64,000 nt of DNA from Sphingomonas faeni (GCF_003053745.1 NZ_QAYE01000007.1:1-64000), one strand, 5' to 3'. Counted from the stretch's first letter, positions 27,383 to 37,396 are shown. Notes: generated by a model from the sequence alone, not told the origin. Numbers and translations: made by a program.

Positions 27383-28738
27383 ATGGCAACAACACTCCCC
27401 TCCCCGCCGAAGATCGGCATGGTCTCGCTCGGCTGTCCGAAGAACCTCGTCGACAGCGAGCGGATTCTCACACAGCTCCGCGGCGACGGCTATCAGATGT
27501 CGCCCGACTATGCCGGCGCCGACATCGTCCTCGTCAACACCTGCGGCTTCCTCGACTCCGCCAAGGAGGAGAGCCTCGAGGCGATCGGCGAGGCCATCGC
27601 CGAGAACGGCCGCGTCATCGTCACCGGCTGCATGGGCAAGGAAGCCGACGCGATCCGCGCGCGCTTTCCGCAGGTCCTCGCGATCACCGGTGCACACGAA
27701 TATGAGCAGGTCGTCGGCGCAGTTCACGAGGCGGCACCGATGCCGCCGTCCGCGTTCCTCAACCTGATCCCCGACGCCGGCCTGAAGCTTACCCCGCGCC
27801 ACTACAGCTATCTGAAGATCTCGGAGGGCTGCAACCACCGTTGCTCGTTCTGCATCATCCCGAGCTTGCGCGGCGACCTCGTCAGCCGCCGCCCCGACGC
27901 GATTCTGCGCGAGGCGGAGAAGCTCGTCGAAGCCGGCACCAAGGAACTGCTGGTCATCAGCCAGGACACCTCGGCGTACGGCGTCGACCTGCGCCACGCC
28001 AGCTGGCCGGTGAAGACCGGCGGTCCGATGTCGCGCAACGAATCCCGAGATGTCCGCGCGCACATGACCGATCTCTCGCGCGAACTCGGGAAGATCGCGC
28101 CGTGGGTCCGCCTCCACTACGTCTATCCGTACCCGCACGTCGACCACGTCATCCCGCTGATGGCGGAGGGCCTCGTGCTGCCGTATCTCGACATTCCGTT
28201 CCAGCACGCCGCACCATCGGTGCTGCGCCGGATGAAGCGCCCCGGCAACGACGCGAAAGTGCTCCAGCGCATCCACAACTGGCGGACGATCGCGCCCGAC
28301 ATCACGATCCGCTCGACCTTCGTCGTCGGCTTCCCCGGCGAGACCGAGGAGGATTTCCAGTATCTGCTCGACTGGCTCGACGAGGCGCAACTCGACCGCG
28401 TCGGCGCGTTTCGCTTCGAGCCGGTCGAAGGGGCGGCGGCGAACCTGCTCCCCGACCACGTGCCCGAAGAGCTCAAGGAGGAGCGCTACGCCCGCATCAT
28501 GGAAAAGACCGCGGCGATCTCCGCGGCCAAGTTGCAGGCCAAGATCGGCCTCACGCTCGACGTCATCATCGATGCGGTTGACGAGGAAGGCGCGACCGGC
28601 CGCTCAAAGGCGGATGCGCCCGAAATCGACGGCGAAGTCTTCCTCCGCGATGCCGGCCATTTGACGGTCGGCGACATCGTCCCGGTTACGATCGAAGATG
28701 CCGACGACCACGACCTCTACGGCGTGCCTGTCGCCTAA
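27383..28738 (+). CDS. rimO: Ribosomal protein S12 methylthiotransferase
   Basis: A radical-SAM enzyme that methylthiolates Asp88/89 of ribosomal protein S12. The N-terminal UPF0004 domain shows '[16 protein letters not shown]', '[14 protein letters not shown]' and '[10 protein letters not shown]', giving three cysteines for the first cluster. The radical-SAM motif is '[16 protein letters not shown]' (CxxxCxxC), followed by '[19 protein letters not shown]' and a C-terminal TRAM domain. The start could be 27368 (five extra residues) or 27383 (MATTLPSP, 451 aa); I prefer the latter from family alignments as I remember them. It is monocistronic and divergent from anmK. Confidence 0.97.
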   Translation: MATTLPSPPKIGMVSLGCPKNLVDSERILTQLRGDGYQMSPDYAGADIVLVNTCGFLDSAKEESLEAIGEAIAENGRVIVTGCMGKEADAIRARFPQVLAITGAHEYEQVVGAVHEAAPMPPSAFLNLIPDAGLKLTPRHYSYLKISEGCNHRCSFCIIPSLRGDLVSRRPDAILREAEKLVEAGTKELLVISQDTSAYGVDLRHASWPVKTGGPMSRNESRDVRAHMTDLSRELGKIAPWVRLHYVYPYPHVDHVIPLMAEGLVLPYLDIPFQHAAPSVLRRMKRPGNDAKVLQRIHNWRTIAPDITIRSTFVVGFPGETEEDFQYLLDWLDEAQLDRVGAFRFEPVEGAAANLLPDHVPEELKEERYARIMEKTAAISAAKLQAKIGLTLDVIIDAVDEEGATGRSKADAPEIDGEVFLRDAGHLTVGDIVPVTIEDADDHDLYGVPVA

Positions 28739-28749
28739 CCCCGCTTACT

Positions 28750-28827
28750 GTTCTCCCGCGAAAGCGGGAGCCCAGGATTCCAAGCGATATCGCCCGTAAC
28801 TCTGGACTCCTGCGTCCGCAGGAGAAC
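28750..28827. repeat. Intergenic inverted repeat, family C (diverged)
   Basis: GTTCTCCCGCGAAAGCGGGA (continuing GCCCAG) and CTGGACTCCTGCGTCCGCAGGAGAAC; the second arm carries several substitutions, so this is an older copy. It lies 3' of both rimO and the convergent small membrane protein gene. Confidence 0.82.
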
Positions 28828-28832
28828 CAAAG

Positions 28833-28979
28833 TCAGACGACGTTGCGGCCGGTAAACAGCTTCACCAGAACGACGATGACCGCGATCACCAGCAGGATGT
28901 GGATCAGTCCGCCTGCGACATGGAAGGCAAAGCCTGCCAGCCAGAGGATCAGCAGGATGACGGCGATGGTATACAGCAT
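28833..28979 (-). CDS. Lmo0937-type tiny membrane protein
   Basis: A 48-residue hydrophobic protein with two membrane segments (MLYTIAVILLILWLAGFAF and HILLVIAVIVVLVKLF) and a short polar end. It starts at 28979 with AGGGGA 9 nt upstream; a longer frame to 29057 lacks a ribosome site. The 'ILLILWLAGF..H.AGGLIHILLVIAVI' pattern matches the lmo0937/DUF5670 family found across bacteria, function unknown. It diverges from the serine hydrolase gene. Confidence 0.85.
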   Translation of the reverse strand: MLYTIAVILLILWLAGFAFHVAGGLIHILLVIAVIVVLVKLFTGRNVV

Positions 28980-29143
28980 GGTTGTGTCCCCTAAGACTAA
29001 AAAGGCTCCCGGTCGGACGATGAAACGTGCGTGTAACACGACGTGTTCCGTCAACATTTCTGCCCTAGCCTAACCCCTTCAACCGTCACGGAATAAAAAT
29101 CACGGCGTTGCGCGCGCACGCCGGTTCTGCTTCGTTGCGCGCC

Positions 29144-30535
29144 ATGATCCTCCGCCTCCTCGCCGTCGCCGCGCTGCTCCCCGCTCCCGCCATCGCGCAA
29201 TCGCTCACCCCCGCCGAAACCGCGCAGATCGACACGCTGGCGACCGGCGCGCTCGGCGATACCGGCGTGCCCTCAGCCTCGATCGCGGTAGTCCGCGGCG
29301 GGCGGGTCGTGTTCGCCAAGGCGTACGGCAAACCGTCCGAGGCGATTGCCAAGGCAGACCCTAAGCTCCCCTACCAGATCGCCTCGATCTCAAAGCAGTT
29401 CACCGCCGCCGCGATCCTCATGCTCGAGGACGAGGGCAAGCTGAGCCTCGATGACACCGTCGCGAAATACATCCCCGGCATCACCGGCGGCGACCGCATC
29501 ACGATCCGCCAGTTGCTCAGCCACACCTCCGGCCTCCAGGATTACTGGCCGCAGGATTACAGCTTCGCGGCCATGGCCAAGCCCGTCACGCCGCAGCAGA
29601 TCGTCGATCGTTGGGCCAAGAAGCCGCTCGATTTCCAGCCCGGCACGCAGTGGCAATATTCGAACACGGGCTACGTCGTCGCCGGCCTGATCGTCGAGAA
29701 AGTCGCCAAACAACCGCTGTTGAGCTTCCTCCAGCAACGCATCTTCAAGCCGCTCGACATCCGCGCGCTCGACCAGGACAAGGCGATCGGCAAGGCGTTC
29801 CCGCAAGGCTATGGCCGCTTCGCACTAGGCCCGGTCCGCCCCGAAACCCCGAGCGCGGACGGCTGGCTCTACGCCGCCGGCGAACTCTCGATGAGCGCCG
29901 AAGACCTCGCTAAATGGGACGTCGCGCGCCTCAACCGCACCACGCTCCCCGCCGACGACTGGGCCGCGCAGGAAACCCCGGTCAAACTCGCGGACGGTAG
30001 CAGCAACGGCTACGGCCTCGGCGTCTTCACCGGCAGCGCGAACGGCCGTCGCTACGTCGAACACAGCGGCGAAGCGGTCGGCTTCCTGTCCGAGAACACC
30101 GTCTATCCCGACGACAAGGCGGCCATCGTCGTCCTCACCAACAGCTGGTTCAGCGACGCAACGGGCCGCATCGCCGCGGGCGTCGCAAAAATTGTCCTGC
30201 CGCCCGCCGCCGCCAGCGCCGAAGACACCGCCGCGCTCGCCCGAGCCCGCGCCGTCTACGACCAGCTCCGGACCGGCACACTCGACCGCAAAGGCCTGAC
30301 CGAAGACGCGAACTACTACTTCAAGCCGGTCGCGCTGACCGACTACAAGACCAGCCTCGGCGCGCTCGGCGAGCCCACCGCGTTCGCACAAACCGGCAAG
30401 ACCCGCTTGCGCGGTGGCTTCGTCAACCGCACCTACCGCATCACCTATCCCGACCGCACGCTCTCGCTCAGCACCTATGCCGAGCCCGGCGCGAACGGCC
30501 GATACGAACAACTTTTGGTGGCACCCGCACAATGA
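29144..30535 (+). CDS. Serine hydrolase of the beta-lactamase/PBP fold, exported
   Basis: A 463-residue periplasmic protein of the class C beta-lactamase/esterase fold. The signal peptide MILRLLAVAALLPAPAIA follows the ATG at 29144; an upstream start at 29108 would add 12 residues. Catalytic motifs: 'ASISKQF' (SxxK), 'YSNTGYV' (YxN) and 'EHSGEAVGF' (HxG in place of KTG). The last 100 residues form an extra C-terminal domain, common in the estB/PBP4* group. The substrate could be peptides or esters rather than beta-lactams. The aminopeptidase gene starts inside its stop codon (ATGA), so they are coupled. Confidence 0.9.
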   Translation: MILRLLAVAALLPAPAIAQSLTPAETAQIDTLATGALGDTGVPSASIAVVRGGRVVFAKAYGKPSEAIAKADPKLPYQIASISKQFTAAAILMLEDEGKLSLDDTVAKYIPGITGGDRITIRQLLSHTSGLQDYWPQDYSFAAMAKPVTPQQIVDRWAKKPLDFQPGTQWQYSNTGYVVAGLIVEKVAKQPLLSFLQQRIFKPLDIRALDQDKAIGKAFPQGYGRFALGPVRPETPSADGWLYAAGELSMSAEDLAKWDVARLNRTTLPADDWAAQETPVKLADGSSNGYGLGVFTGSANGRRYVEHSGEAVGFLSENTVYPDDKAAIVVLTNSWFSDATGRIAAGVAKIVLPPAAASAEDTAALARARAVYDQLRTGTLDRKGLTEDANYYFKPVALTDYKTSLGALGEPTAFAQTGKTRLRGGFVNRTYRITYPDRTLSLSTYAEPGANGRYEQLLVAPAQ

Positions 30536-31917
30536 CCGACTTCGCCTCGATGCTCCAACCCGACCGCGGCCAGCCAGCCCGGACGATCCACGTCGTCCAG
30601 CCCGACGCGTACGAAGGCTGGCTCGCCAAACAGTCGCAGCGCATCCGCACGACGATCGCGGCACACCGGCTGACCGGCAAGCCCGGCGACCGCGCGGTCC
30701 TGCCCGGCGAGACCGCGGACGACTGGTCGATGCTGCTGGTCTGCAACGAAGCCGTCACGTCCCCCTGGCGGATCGCCTCGCTCGGCGCGTCGCTACCCGA
30801 GGGCACGTATCGCCTAGCGGAGGGGCCGGTCGGCGCAGCCGGGCTTGGCTGGATGCTCGCCCAGCACCAGTTCACGCGGTACGTGAAGCCCGACGCAACC
30901 AGCCCCCGCATACTCCTGACCGCCGACGCTGCGCATATCGACGAGACGGTTCGCCTCGCCGAAGCCACCGCGCTCGTCCGCGACCTCGTCAACACCGGCG
31001 CGTCCGACATGGGCCCCGCCGACCTCGAAGCCGCCGCCGAGACGCTCGCCAAACGCCACGGAGCGACCGTCACCACTACGCGAGGCGATGCGCTAGCGAC
31101 CGGCTACCCGATGATCCAAGCAGTCGGCCAGGCCGCCAGCAAGGACCGCGCGCCACGGCTGATCGAACTCGAATGGGGCGACCCGTCGCACCCCCGCATC
31201 GCACTGGTCGGCAAGGGCGTCACCTTCGACACCGGCGGGCTAGATATCAAGCCGTCCGCCGGCATGCGGCTGATGAAGAAGGACATGGGCGGCGCGGCGC
31301 ACGCGCTGGCGCTGGCGAGCCTCGTGATGGCGGCCAAGCTTCCGGTCCGTCTCCACCTCCTGATCCCTGCGGTCGAGAACTCGATCGCCGGCAACGCCTT
31401 CCGCCCCGGCGACGTGCTCGCCACGCGCAAGGGCCTGACGGTCGAGAACACCAACACCGACGCCGAAGGTCGCCTTGTCCTTGGCGACGCGCTGACGAAG
31501 GCGGGCGAGAGCAATCCCGAACTGATCGTCGACTTCGCGACGCTGACGGGAGCGGCCCGCGTCGCACTTGGCCCGGACCTGCCGCCGATGTTCACCGATG
31601 ACGAATCCCTAGCGGCGGACCTGCTTGCGTCGGGGCTCGAGCAAAACGACCAGATGTGGCGCCTGCCGCTTTGGAACGGCTATGACGAGATGCTCAAGTC
31701 GGACATCGCCGACATGGTCAACGCACCCGATGGCGGGTTCGCGGGCGCAATCACCGCCGCGCTGTTCCTCCGGCGGTTCGTACCGAAGACCGCGGCGTGG
31801 GCCCATCTGGATGTGTTCGCGTGGCGGCCGTCGGCCAAGCCGGGTCGGCCTAAGGGGGGCGAGGCTTACGCCCTCCGCGCCGCGTTCGCGATGTTGGCTA
31901 AGCGGTACGACGCCTAG
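30532..31917 (+). CDS. M17 family leucyl aminopeptidase
   Basis: A 461-residue cytosolic two-metal aminopeptidase. The catalytic domain carries 'VGKGVTFDTGGLDIKPSAGMRLMKKDMGGAAH' (metal-binding Lys and Asp, followed by the active-site Lys region), 'VENSIAGNAFRPGDV' and the hallmark 'NTDAEGRLVLGDAL'. The N-terminal domain is shorter and more divergent than in PepA, as in the common alphaproteobacterial 'leucyl aminopeptidase family' paralogue. It overlaps the upstream serine hydrolase by 4 bp, suggesting a shared peptide-processing role. Confidence 0.95.
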   Translation: MTDFASMLQPDRGQPARTIHVVQPDAYEGWLAKQSQRIRTTIAAHRLTGKPGDRAVLPGETADDWSMLLVCNEAVTSPWRIASLGASLPEGTYRLAEGPVGAAGLGWMLAQHQFTRYVKPDATSPRILLTADAAHIDETVRLAEATALVRDLVNTGASDMGPADLEAAAETLAKRHGATVTTTRGDALATGYPMIQAVGQAASKDRAPRLIELEWGDPSHPRIALVGKGVTFDTGGLDIKPSAGMRLMKKDMGGAAHALALASLVMAAKLPVRLHLLIPAVENSIAGNAFRPGDVLATRKGLTVENTNTDAEGRLVLGDALTKAGESNPELIVDFATLTGAARVALGPDLPPMFTDDESLAADLLASGLEQNDQMWRLPLWNGYDEMLKSDIADMVNAPDGGFAGAITAALFLRRFVPKTAAWAHLDVFAWRPSAKPGRPKGGEAYALRAAFAMLAKRYDA

Positions 31918-31919
31918 CC

Positions 31920-31997
31920 GTTCCCCCGCGGAGGCGGGGGCCCAGGGTCTCACAGGATAGCGTTCGTGACCCTGGACCCCCGCCTCCGCGGGGGAAC
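31920..31997. repeat. Intergenic inverted repeat, family C
   Basis: GTTCCCCCGCGGAGGCGGGG (continuing GCCCAGGGTC) mirrored by GACCCTGGACCCCCGCCTCC...GGGGGAAC. The arms are about 30 bp and the loop about 20 bp. It lies 3 bp after the aminopeptidase stop and before the convergent TPR-like gene. Confidence 0.92.
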
Positions 31998-32029
31998 TGG
32001 GTATTTTACCGAGTTCCGCGCAGGACCAG

Positions 32030-32728
32030 CTAACTCGTCGCGAATTGCCCGAACGGCAGCAGCTTGTCCGCCAAAGCCTTCGTCGCATTCGCATCGCCAG
32101 CCCGCAACGGCACCAGAACCGCCACGGCAGCTTTCCGCACATACCCGTCGATCGCAGTCGGCGTCGGTGCCTTGCTCGCGGTCTCGACCAAAGCCCGTCC
32201 CCGAGCATCGTTCGGGTCCAGCTCCAGCCGCAGCAACCCGGCAAGCCCGGCAAACATCGCCCGGTTACCACCCAGCGCCACCGACCGATCCAAAGCCTCG
32301 AACCCGGTAGCCTTTTGAGCGCCCGCGACAGCCCGCCCGACGAACCGCCCGAGCTTCGCGATCACCCCGACATGCCACGCGCCCAGCGCCGCCTGCGCCT
32401 CGGCATTGCGCGGATAGCGGACGACCAGCGCCTCATATTGTTTCCGCGCGGCGATCGCCTCGCTCCGGTTGCCGAGCAGCTTGGCGCGATACCCCTTCGC
32501 CATCGCCTGCATGATCGCGGCCTCGGCGTCGTTCGGGGAACGGCTCAGCGCCTGCCCCGCCGCCGCCGCCGCCCGGTCGATCCGCGCCAGCGCGACATTG
32601 CGATCGCGGTCGACGAACCCGGCCTGCGTCAGCAACTCACGCGGCGTCTCGGCACGCGCCGCGATCGGACACAAAACGGCGCTCGCGATCAGCGAGGCAC
32701 TCACGCAACCGGGGAACCACCTGGCCAT
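32030..32728 (-). CDS. Exported TPR-like repeat protein, function unknown
   Basis: A 232-residue protein with a signal peptide (SLIASAVLCPIAARA, cleaved near residue 26). The mature part is alanine-rich helical pairs resembling tetratricopeptide repeats: 'AIMQAMAKGYRAKLLGNRSEAIAARKQYEALVVRYPRNAEAQAALGAWHVGV' is the clearest. I cannot name a family beyond TPR-like. It is monocistronic on the minus strand, upstream of tpiA's 3' end, with a family C repeat on its own 3' side. Confidence 0.78.
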   Translation of the reverse strand: MARWFPGCVSASLIASAVLCPIAARAETPRELLTQAGFVDRDRNVALARIDRAAAAAGQALSRSPNDAEAAIMQAMAKGYRAKLLGNRSEAIAARKQYEALVVRYPRNAEAQAALGAWHVGVIAKLGRFVGRAVAGAQKATGFEALDRSVALGGNRAMFAGLAGLLRLELDPNDARGRALVETASKAPTPTAIDGYVRKAAVAVLVPLRAGDANATKALADKLLPFGQFATS

Positions 32729-32895
32729 ATCAACCCTCGCACCGAAGTTGTCCGATCAAAGTCCCAGCCTGAAACTTGACCGTCGAATCGTGTCACGGAC
32801 CATAAGACCGCCATGTTTATCGAGACTTAACACGCTCTATCCGAGATCCGGATCGTAAACGTCCAGATCCGGATCAAGATCGACCGGACCGCCCG

Positions 32896-33639
32896 TCACA
32901 ACCCCGCGGCTGCCTCGATGATCGGCACGAACTTCTCGGCGGTCAGGCTAGCACCACCGACCAGCGCCCCATCGACATTCGGCGTATCGAGAATCGACGC
33001 TGCATTCGCCCCCGTCACCGACCCGCCGTACAGGATCCGCACCCCGGCCGCCGCATCACCGATCAGCATCCGCAACTTCGCGCGCGCGATCGCGTGAATC
33101 GCCGCGATTTCGTCCAACGTCGGCGTGCGCCCCGTCCCGATCGCCCAACGCGGCTCGTACGCCAGCGTGAACCAGCTCCCATCCGCATTGTCCGGCACCG
33201 ACTTCTCGATCTGCGCCTGAACGACACGTTCTGCACGGTCCGCATCGCGCTCCGCCTCGGTCTCACCGCAGCACAGGATCACGTTCAGCCCCTGCCGCCG
33301 CGCCGCCGCCGCCTTCGCCCAGGCGTCGTGGCTGGTCTCATGCTGGTCCGCGCGACGCTCGGAATGGCCGACGATCGTGAAGCTAGCGCCGACTTCCTTG
33401 ACCATCGACGCCGACACGCACCCGGTATGCGCGCCCGAATCCGCCTCGTGCACGTCCTCCGCGCCGATCGCCAACCCAGGCACGCGCTGCGACGCCGCGT
33501 CGATCAGCGTGAACGGCACCGCCACCGCGACGTCAACGCCCGGCGCGCCGGCCGCTGCCGCAGCGATCGTATCAAGTTCGGCCAGCGCCGCGCGCGACCC
33601 GTTCATCTTCCAGTTTCCGGCTACAAGCTTACGCCGCAT
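32896..33639 (-). CDS. tpiA: Triosephosphate isomerase
   Basis: Interconverts dihydroxyacetone phosphate and glyceraldehyde 3-phosphate. It is 247 aa, the normal length. Motifs: 'LVAGNWKMNGS' (catalytic Lys in NWKMN), 'FTIVGHSERR' (catalytic His), 'LAYEPRWAIGTGRTPT' (catalytic Glu and loop 6) and 'ILYGGSVTGANA'. Start: of the two close ATGs, 33639 has GGGAG six bases upstream, whereas 33645 abuts that GGGAG, so 33639 is chosen. The open frame continues upstream to 35979 antisense to ppiD, but that extension is not coding. It diverges from ppiD. Confidence 0.97.
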   Translation of the reverse strand: MRRKLVAGNWKMNGSRAALAELDTIAAAAAGAPGVDVAVAVPFTLIDAASQRVPGLAIGAEDVHEADSGAHTGCVSASMVKEVGASFTIVGHSERRADQHETSHDAWAKAAAARRQGLNVILCCGETEAERDADRAERVVQAQIEKSVPDNADGSWFTLAYEPRWAIGTGRTPTLDEIAAIHAIARAKLRMLIGDAAAGVRILYGGSVTGANAASILDTPNVDGALVGGASLTAEKFVPIIEAAAGL

Positions 33640-33789
33640 CGTCATCTCCCGCGTGTTTTGCCCAGCGATAGCGCCGCACCCGCCCCGCACAACCCCACAC
33701 AACCCCAAGCAACGTTGCGCGCCCGACTTGAAGAGCCGCCCTCGCCCCCGTAAAGCAACCGCGTTCCTATCCCTGTCGATCGGCTGTCC

Positions 33790-35745
33790 ATGCTCGCTTT
33801 CTTCCGCCGCCTTACCCATTCGAAGGTCGGCGTGATCATCACGTTCCTGGTACTCGGCGTGATCGCGCTCGCGTTCGCGGCGGGTGACGTCACCGGGCTC
33901 AGCTCGATGACCGGCGGCGCCGGGATCACCGGCGGCGACGTCGCCAAGGTCGGCAAGGCGGACGTCACCGCGAACCAGCTGAAGACGCAGGCGCAGACCG
34001 AGATGGAGGGCTTCCGCCAGCAGCAGCCGACGCTCGACATGGCGACCTTCGTCAACCAGGGCGGCTTCGACGGCACGCTCGACCGGATCATCTCCAGCAT
34101 GGCGCTCGAGCAGTTCGGCCGCGCGCAGGGCATGGTCGTCAGCAAGCGCGCGATCGACGGCCAGATCGCCAGCATCCCCGCGCTGCAGGGCCCGACCGGC
34201 AAGTTCGACGAGGATCTCTACCGCCAGGTGCTCGCCCAGCGGAAGCTGACCGACGCGCAGATCCGCAGCGATATCGAGCGGGATACCTTCGCGCAGCAGC
34301 TGACGCTGCCGTCGAACGGCGCGACCCAGGTCGCCAGCCAGCTCGCACTTCCCTACGCGTCGCTGCTGCTCGAAAAGCGCACCGGCACGATCGGCTTCAT
34401 TCCTGCCGCCGTCGTCCCCGTCGGCCCCGCGCCGAGCGATGCGGACCTCAACACCTTCTATCAGCGCAACATCGCCCGCTATACCGTCCCCGAACGCCGC
34501 GTCGTCCGCTACGCGATGATCACGCCCGAGGCCGTCAAGGCACAGGCCGTCCCGACCGACGCCGAGATCGCCAAGACCTATCAGCAGGATAGCGCACGCT
34601 ACGCCGCGACCGAGAAGCGTGACATCACGCAGGTCGTCGTCGCCGACCAGGCCGGTGCCGCCGCGATCGACGCCAAGGTGAAGGGTGGCGCCAGCCTCGC
34701 CGACGCCGCCCGCGGTGCAGGGCTCGAAGCCTCGACCCAGACCGGTGTCGAGAAGGCCGCCTATGCCGGAACGACGTCCGCGCAGGTCGCCGATGCCGTC
34801 TTCGCCGCCGCCAGCGGTGCGGTGATCGGCCCGGTCCGCACGCCGCTTGGCTGGACCGTTGCCAAGGTCGACAAGATCGAAAAGGTCGCTGCGCGTTCGC
34901 TCGATCAGGTCCGTGGCGAAATCGCCGCCGCGCTCGGTATCCAGAAGTCGGCCGAGGCGCTCTCGTCGATCCACGACAAGATCGACGACTCGCTGTCGAA
35001 GAACGCGACGTTCGACGAAGTCATCGCCGACCAGAAGCTCGCGGCCGTCACCACGCCTGCGCTGATCGCCAGCGGCCTCAACCCCGACGACCCCGCCAGC
35101 AAGCCCGACCCTGCGCTTACGCCGCTCGTCGCCGCAGCGTTCCAGGCTGCCGATGGCGACGGTCCGCAGTTGGTCCAGGTCGGCACCGATGGCGGTTTCG
35201 CCGTCGTGGCGCTCGGCCGCGTCGTCCATTCGGCCCCGCGTCCGCTGGCACAGGTTCGCGCCGCGGTGCTCAAGGACGTGACCGCCGATCGTGCTCGCCA
35301 GGCCGCACGTCGCGTCGCCGGCGAAGTGCTTGCGCGCATCAACAAGGGCATGCCGATCCAGCAGTCGCTCGCACAGACCAAGCTGCCGATGCCGCCTGCC
35401 CGCACGCTGACCGCCGCCCGTGCGCAGCTCGCCGCCGATCCGCGCGGCGCACCGCCCGCGCTCGCGCTGATGTTCAGCATGGCGCCGAACACCGCCAAGA
35501 CGCTGGCCGCACCCGACGACAGCGGTTGGTTCGTGATCAAGCTCGACAGCGTCCAGAGCGGCAACGCGACCGGCAACGACGCGGCGATCAAGGCAGCACG
35601 CGGCAACATCGCCCGCTCGGTCGGTCGCGAATATGTCGAGCAGTTCGCCAAGGCGGTCCGTGCCGATGTCGGCGTGAAGACCAACCCGTCCGCACTCGCG
35701 CGCGTCCGTGCCGACCTGCTCGGCCAGGGCAGCGCCGGGAACTGA
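33790..35745 (+). CDS. ppiD: PpiD-like membrane-anchored peptidylprolyl isomerase
   Basis: A 651-residue periplasmic folding chaperone anchored by one N-terminal membrane segment (VGVIITFLVLGVIALAFAAG, about residues 13-32). A SurA-N-like helical region follows (residues 45-220), then a parvulin domain around 265-375 ('KRDITQVVVADQAGAAAIDAKVKGGASLADAARGAG' and 'GPVRTPLGWTVAKVDKI') and a long C-terminal helical/second parvulin-like segment. It assists outer-membrane and secreted proteins, of which the adhesin in this window is an obvious example. It ends 4 bp before trpE. Confidence 0.92.
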   Translation: MLAFFRRLTHSKVGVIITFLVLGVIALAFAAGDVTGLSSMTGGAGITGGDVAKVGKADVTANQLKTQAQTEMEGFRQQQPTLDMATFVNQGGFDGTLDRIISSMALEQFGRAQGMVVSKRAIDGQIASIPALQGPTGKFDEDLYRQVLAQRKLTDAQIRSDIERDTFAQQLTLPSNGATQVASQLALPYASLLLEKRTGTIGFIPAAVVPVGPAPSDADLNTFYQRNIARYTVPERRVVRYAMITPEAVKAQAVPTDAEIAKTYQQDSARYAATEKRDITQVVVADQAGAAAIDAKVKGGASLADAARGAGLEASTQTGVEKAAYAGTTSAQVADAVFAAASGAVIGPVRTPLGWTVAKVDKIEKVAARSLDQVRGEIAAALGIQKSAEALSSIHDKIDDSLSKNATFDEVIADQKLAAVTTPALIASGLNPDDPASKPDPALTPLVAAAFQAADGDGPQLVQVGTDGGFAVVALGRVVHSAPRPLAQVRAAVLKDVTADRARQAARRVAGEVLARINKGMPIQQSLAQTKLPMPPARTLTAARAQLAADPRGAPPALALMFSMAPNTAKTLAAPDDSGWFVIKLDSVQSGNATGNDAAIKAARGNIARSVGREYVEQFAKAVRADVGVKTNPSALARVRADLLGQGSAGN

Positions 35746-35749
35746 TCGC

Positions 35750-37243
35750 ATGACGAGCGCGCGTGAAGCCTTGGCCGAAGGGCGTCCCGCGCTCGTCTGG
35801 CATCGCCAGGTCGCCGACACCGAAACGCCGGTCGCCGCCGCGCTGAAACTGATCGAGCCGGGACGTGGCGACTTCCTGCTCGAATCGGTCGAGGGCGGCG
35901 AGACCCGCGGTCGCCACAGCCTGATCGGCCTCGCGCCCGATCTGCTGTTTCGTGCGCATGGCCATAGCGCAGAAATCAACCGTCACTGGGCAACCGATCG
36001 CGAGACGTTCGAGCCGTGCCCGGTCCCCACGCTCGATGCGTTGCGCGCGCTGGTCGCGGAATGCCGCGCGGACGTTCCCGCCGAACTGCCCCGCGCGCTA
36101 GCCTGCCTCGTCGGCTATTTCGGCTACGAGACGATCGGCTTGGTCGAGACCCTCCCGCAGCCGCCGGTCGATCCGCTCGGGCTGCCCGACATGATCTTCG
36201 TACGCCCGACCGTCATCTTGGTGTTCGACCGCCTGACCGACGCGCTCTACCTCGTCGCGCCCGCCTGGCCCGATCCCGCACGCGATGCCGATGCGATCGT
36301 GACCGAGGCCGAAGATCGTCTCGACGCGGTCGCCGCCAAGCTCGCCAGCACGCCCGTCCCCGCACCGATCCGCGCCGACGTCGCCGAGCCCACCTACACG
36401 CCCGCGCTCCCCGAAGGCCGCTACGGCGAGATGGTCGCGGCAGCAAAGGACTACATCCTCGCCGGCGACATCTTCCAGGTCGTGCTCGCCCAGCGCTTCA
36501 GCACGCCGTTCGCACTGCCGCCGTTCGAGCTCTACCGCTCGCTACGTCGCATCAACCCTTCGCCGTTCCTGTATCACCTCGACCTGCCCGGCTTCGCGCT
36601 GATCGGCTCGAGCCCCGAGATCCTCGTCCGCGTCCGCGACGACGAAGTCACGATCCGCCCGATCGCCGGCACGCGCCCGCGCGGCAAGACCGCCGCCGAG
36701 GACGAAGCGAACCGCATCAGCCTGCTCGCCGACCCCAAGGAGCGCGCCGAACACCTCATGCTGCTCGATCTCGGCCGCAACGACGTCGGCCGCGCCGCGG
36801 CGCCGGGGTCGGTGAAGGTGACCGCCAGCTACGGCGTGGAATTTTACAGCCACGTCATGCACATCGTCTCGAACGTCGTCGGCATGTTGTCGCCAGACAA
36901 GGACGCGCTCGACGCGCTCTTCGCGGGCTTCCCCGCCGGCACCGTCAGCGGCGCGCCCAAAGTCCGCGCCTGCCAGATCATCGCCGAACTCGAACCCGAA
37001 CGCCGCGGCGCGTACGCGGGCGGGGTCGGCTATTTTTCCCCCGATGGCTCGATGGACTCGTGCATTGTCCTCCGAACCGCAGTGGTGAAGGACGGCACGA
37101 TCCACGTCCAGGCCGGCGCGGGTATCGTCGCCGATAGCATCCCCGAATACGAACAACGCGAATGCGAAGCCAAGGCCGGCGCGATCATCGCCGCTGCACG
37201 CGAGGCTGTCAGCCGGGCCAAAGCTCCGGGCTTCGGTCAGTAG
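35750..37243 (+). CDS. trpE: Anthranilate synthase component I
   Basis: Makes anthranilate from chorismate using ammonia delivered by TrpG. It is 497 aa from ATG 35750, 4 bp after ppiD. The N-terminal regulatory region has 'FLLESVEGGETRGRHSLIG' (the LLES motif that binds Trp for feedback control). The chorismate-binding domain has 'DIFQVVLAQRF', 'NPSPFLYHLDLPGFALIGSSPEILV', 'RPIAGTRPRGKT', 'EHLMLLDLGRNDVGR', 'FPAGTVSGAPKVRA' and 'GAGIVADSIPEYE'. Unlike the usual trpE-G arrangement, trpG is about 740 bp away, across a repeat and a reverse gene. Confidence 0.98.
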   Translation: MTSAREALAEGRPALVWHRQVADTETPVAAALKLIEPGRGDFLLESVEGGETRGRHSLIGLAPDLLFRAHGHSAEINRHWATDRETFEPCPVPTLDALRALVAECRADVPAELPRALACLVGYFGYETIGLVETLPQPPVDPLGLPDMIFVRPTVILVFDRLTDALYLVAPAWPDPARDADAIVTEAEDRLDAVAAKLASTPVPAPIRADVAEPTYTPALPEGRYGEMVAAAKDYILAGDIFQVVLAQRFSTPFALPPFELYRSLRRINPSPFLYHLDLPGFALIGSSPEILVRVRDDEVTIRPIAGTRPRGKTAAEDEANRISLLADPKERAEHLMLLDLGRNDVGRAAAPGSVKVTASYGVEFYSHVMHIVSNVVGMLSPDKDALDALFAGFPAGTVSGAPKVRACQIIAELEPERRGAYAGGVGYFSPDGSMDSCIVLRTAVVKDGTIHVQAGAGIVADSIPEYEQRECEAKAGAIIAAAREAVSRAKAPGFGQ

Positions 37244-37258
37244 ACCAGCCAGCTAACG

Positions 37259-37359
37259 CCACCCCGGCGAAGGCCGGGGCCCAGTTGGAAAGGTCGTAGT
37301 AACGAAGCGCAGCGATCGGTTGGCGCCGTCCCCCAACTGGGCCCCGGCCTTCGCCGGGG
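37259..37359. repeat. Intergenic inverted repeat, family B
   Basis: CCACCCCGGCGAAGGCCGGG (continuing GCCCAGTTGG) at 37259 with its complement ending 37359. The loop carries AAAGGTCGTAGTAACGAAGCGC, shared with the copies at 15667 and 41911. It follows the trpE stop by 15 bp. Confidence 0.92.
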
Positions 37360-37396
37360 AGATTTAAATCTCAAAATCTCTTATCGCAAAAAAGGC

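Noticed and set aside
32896..35979. A 1027-codon minus-strand frame that contains tpiA
   Set aside because: Only the last 247 codons are triosephosphate isomerase; the rest is antisense to ppiD and lacks any domain. The ribosome site at 33639 fixes the start.
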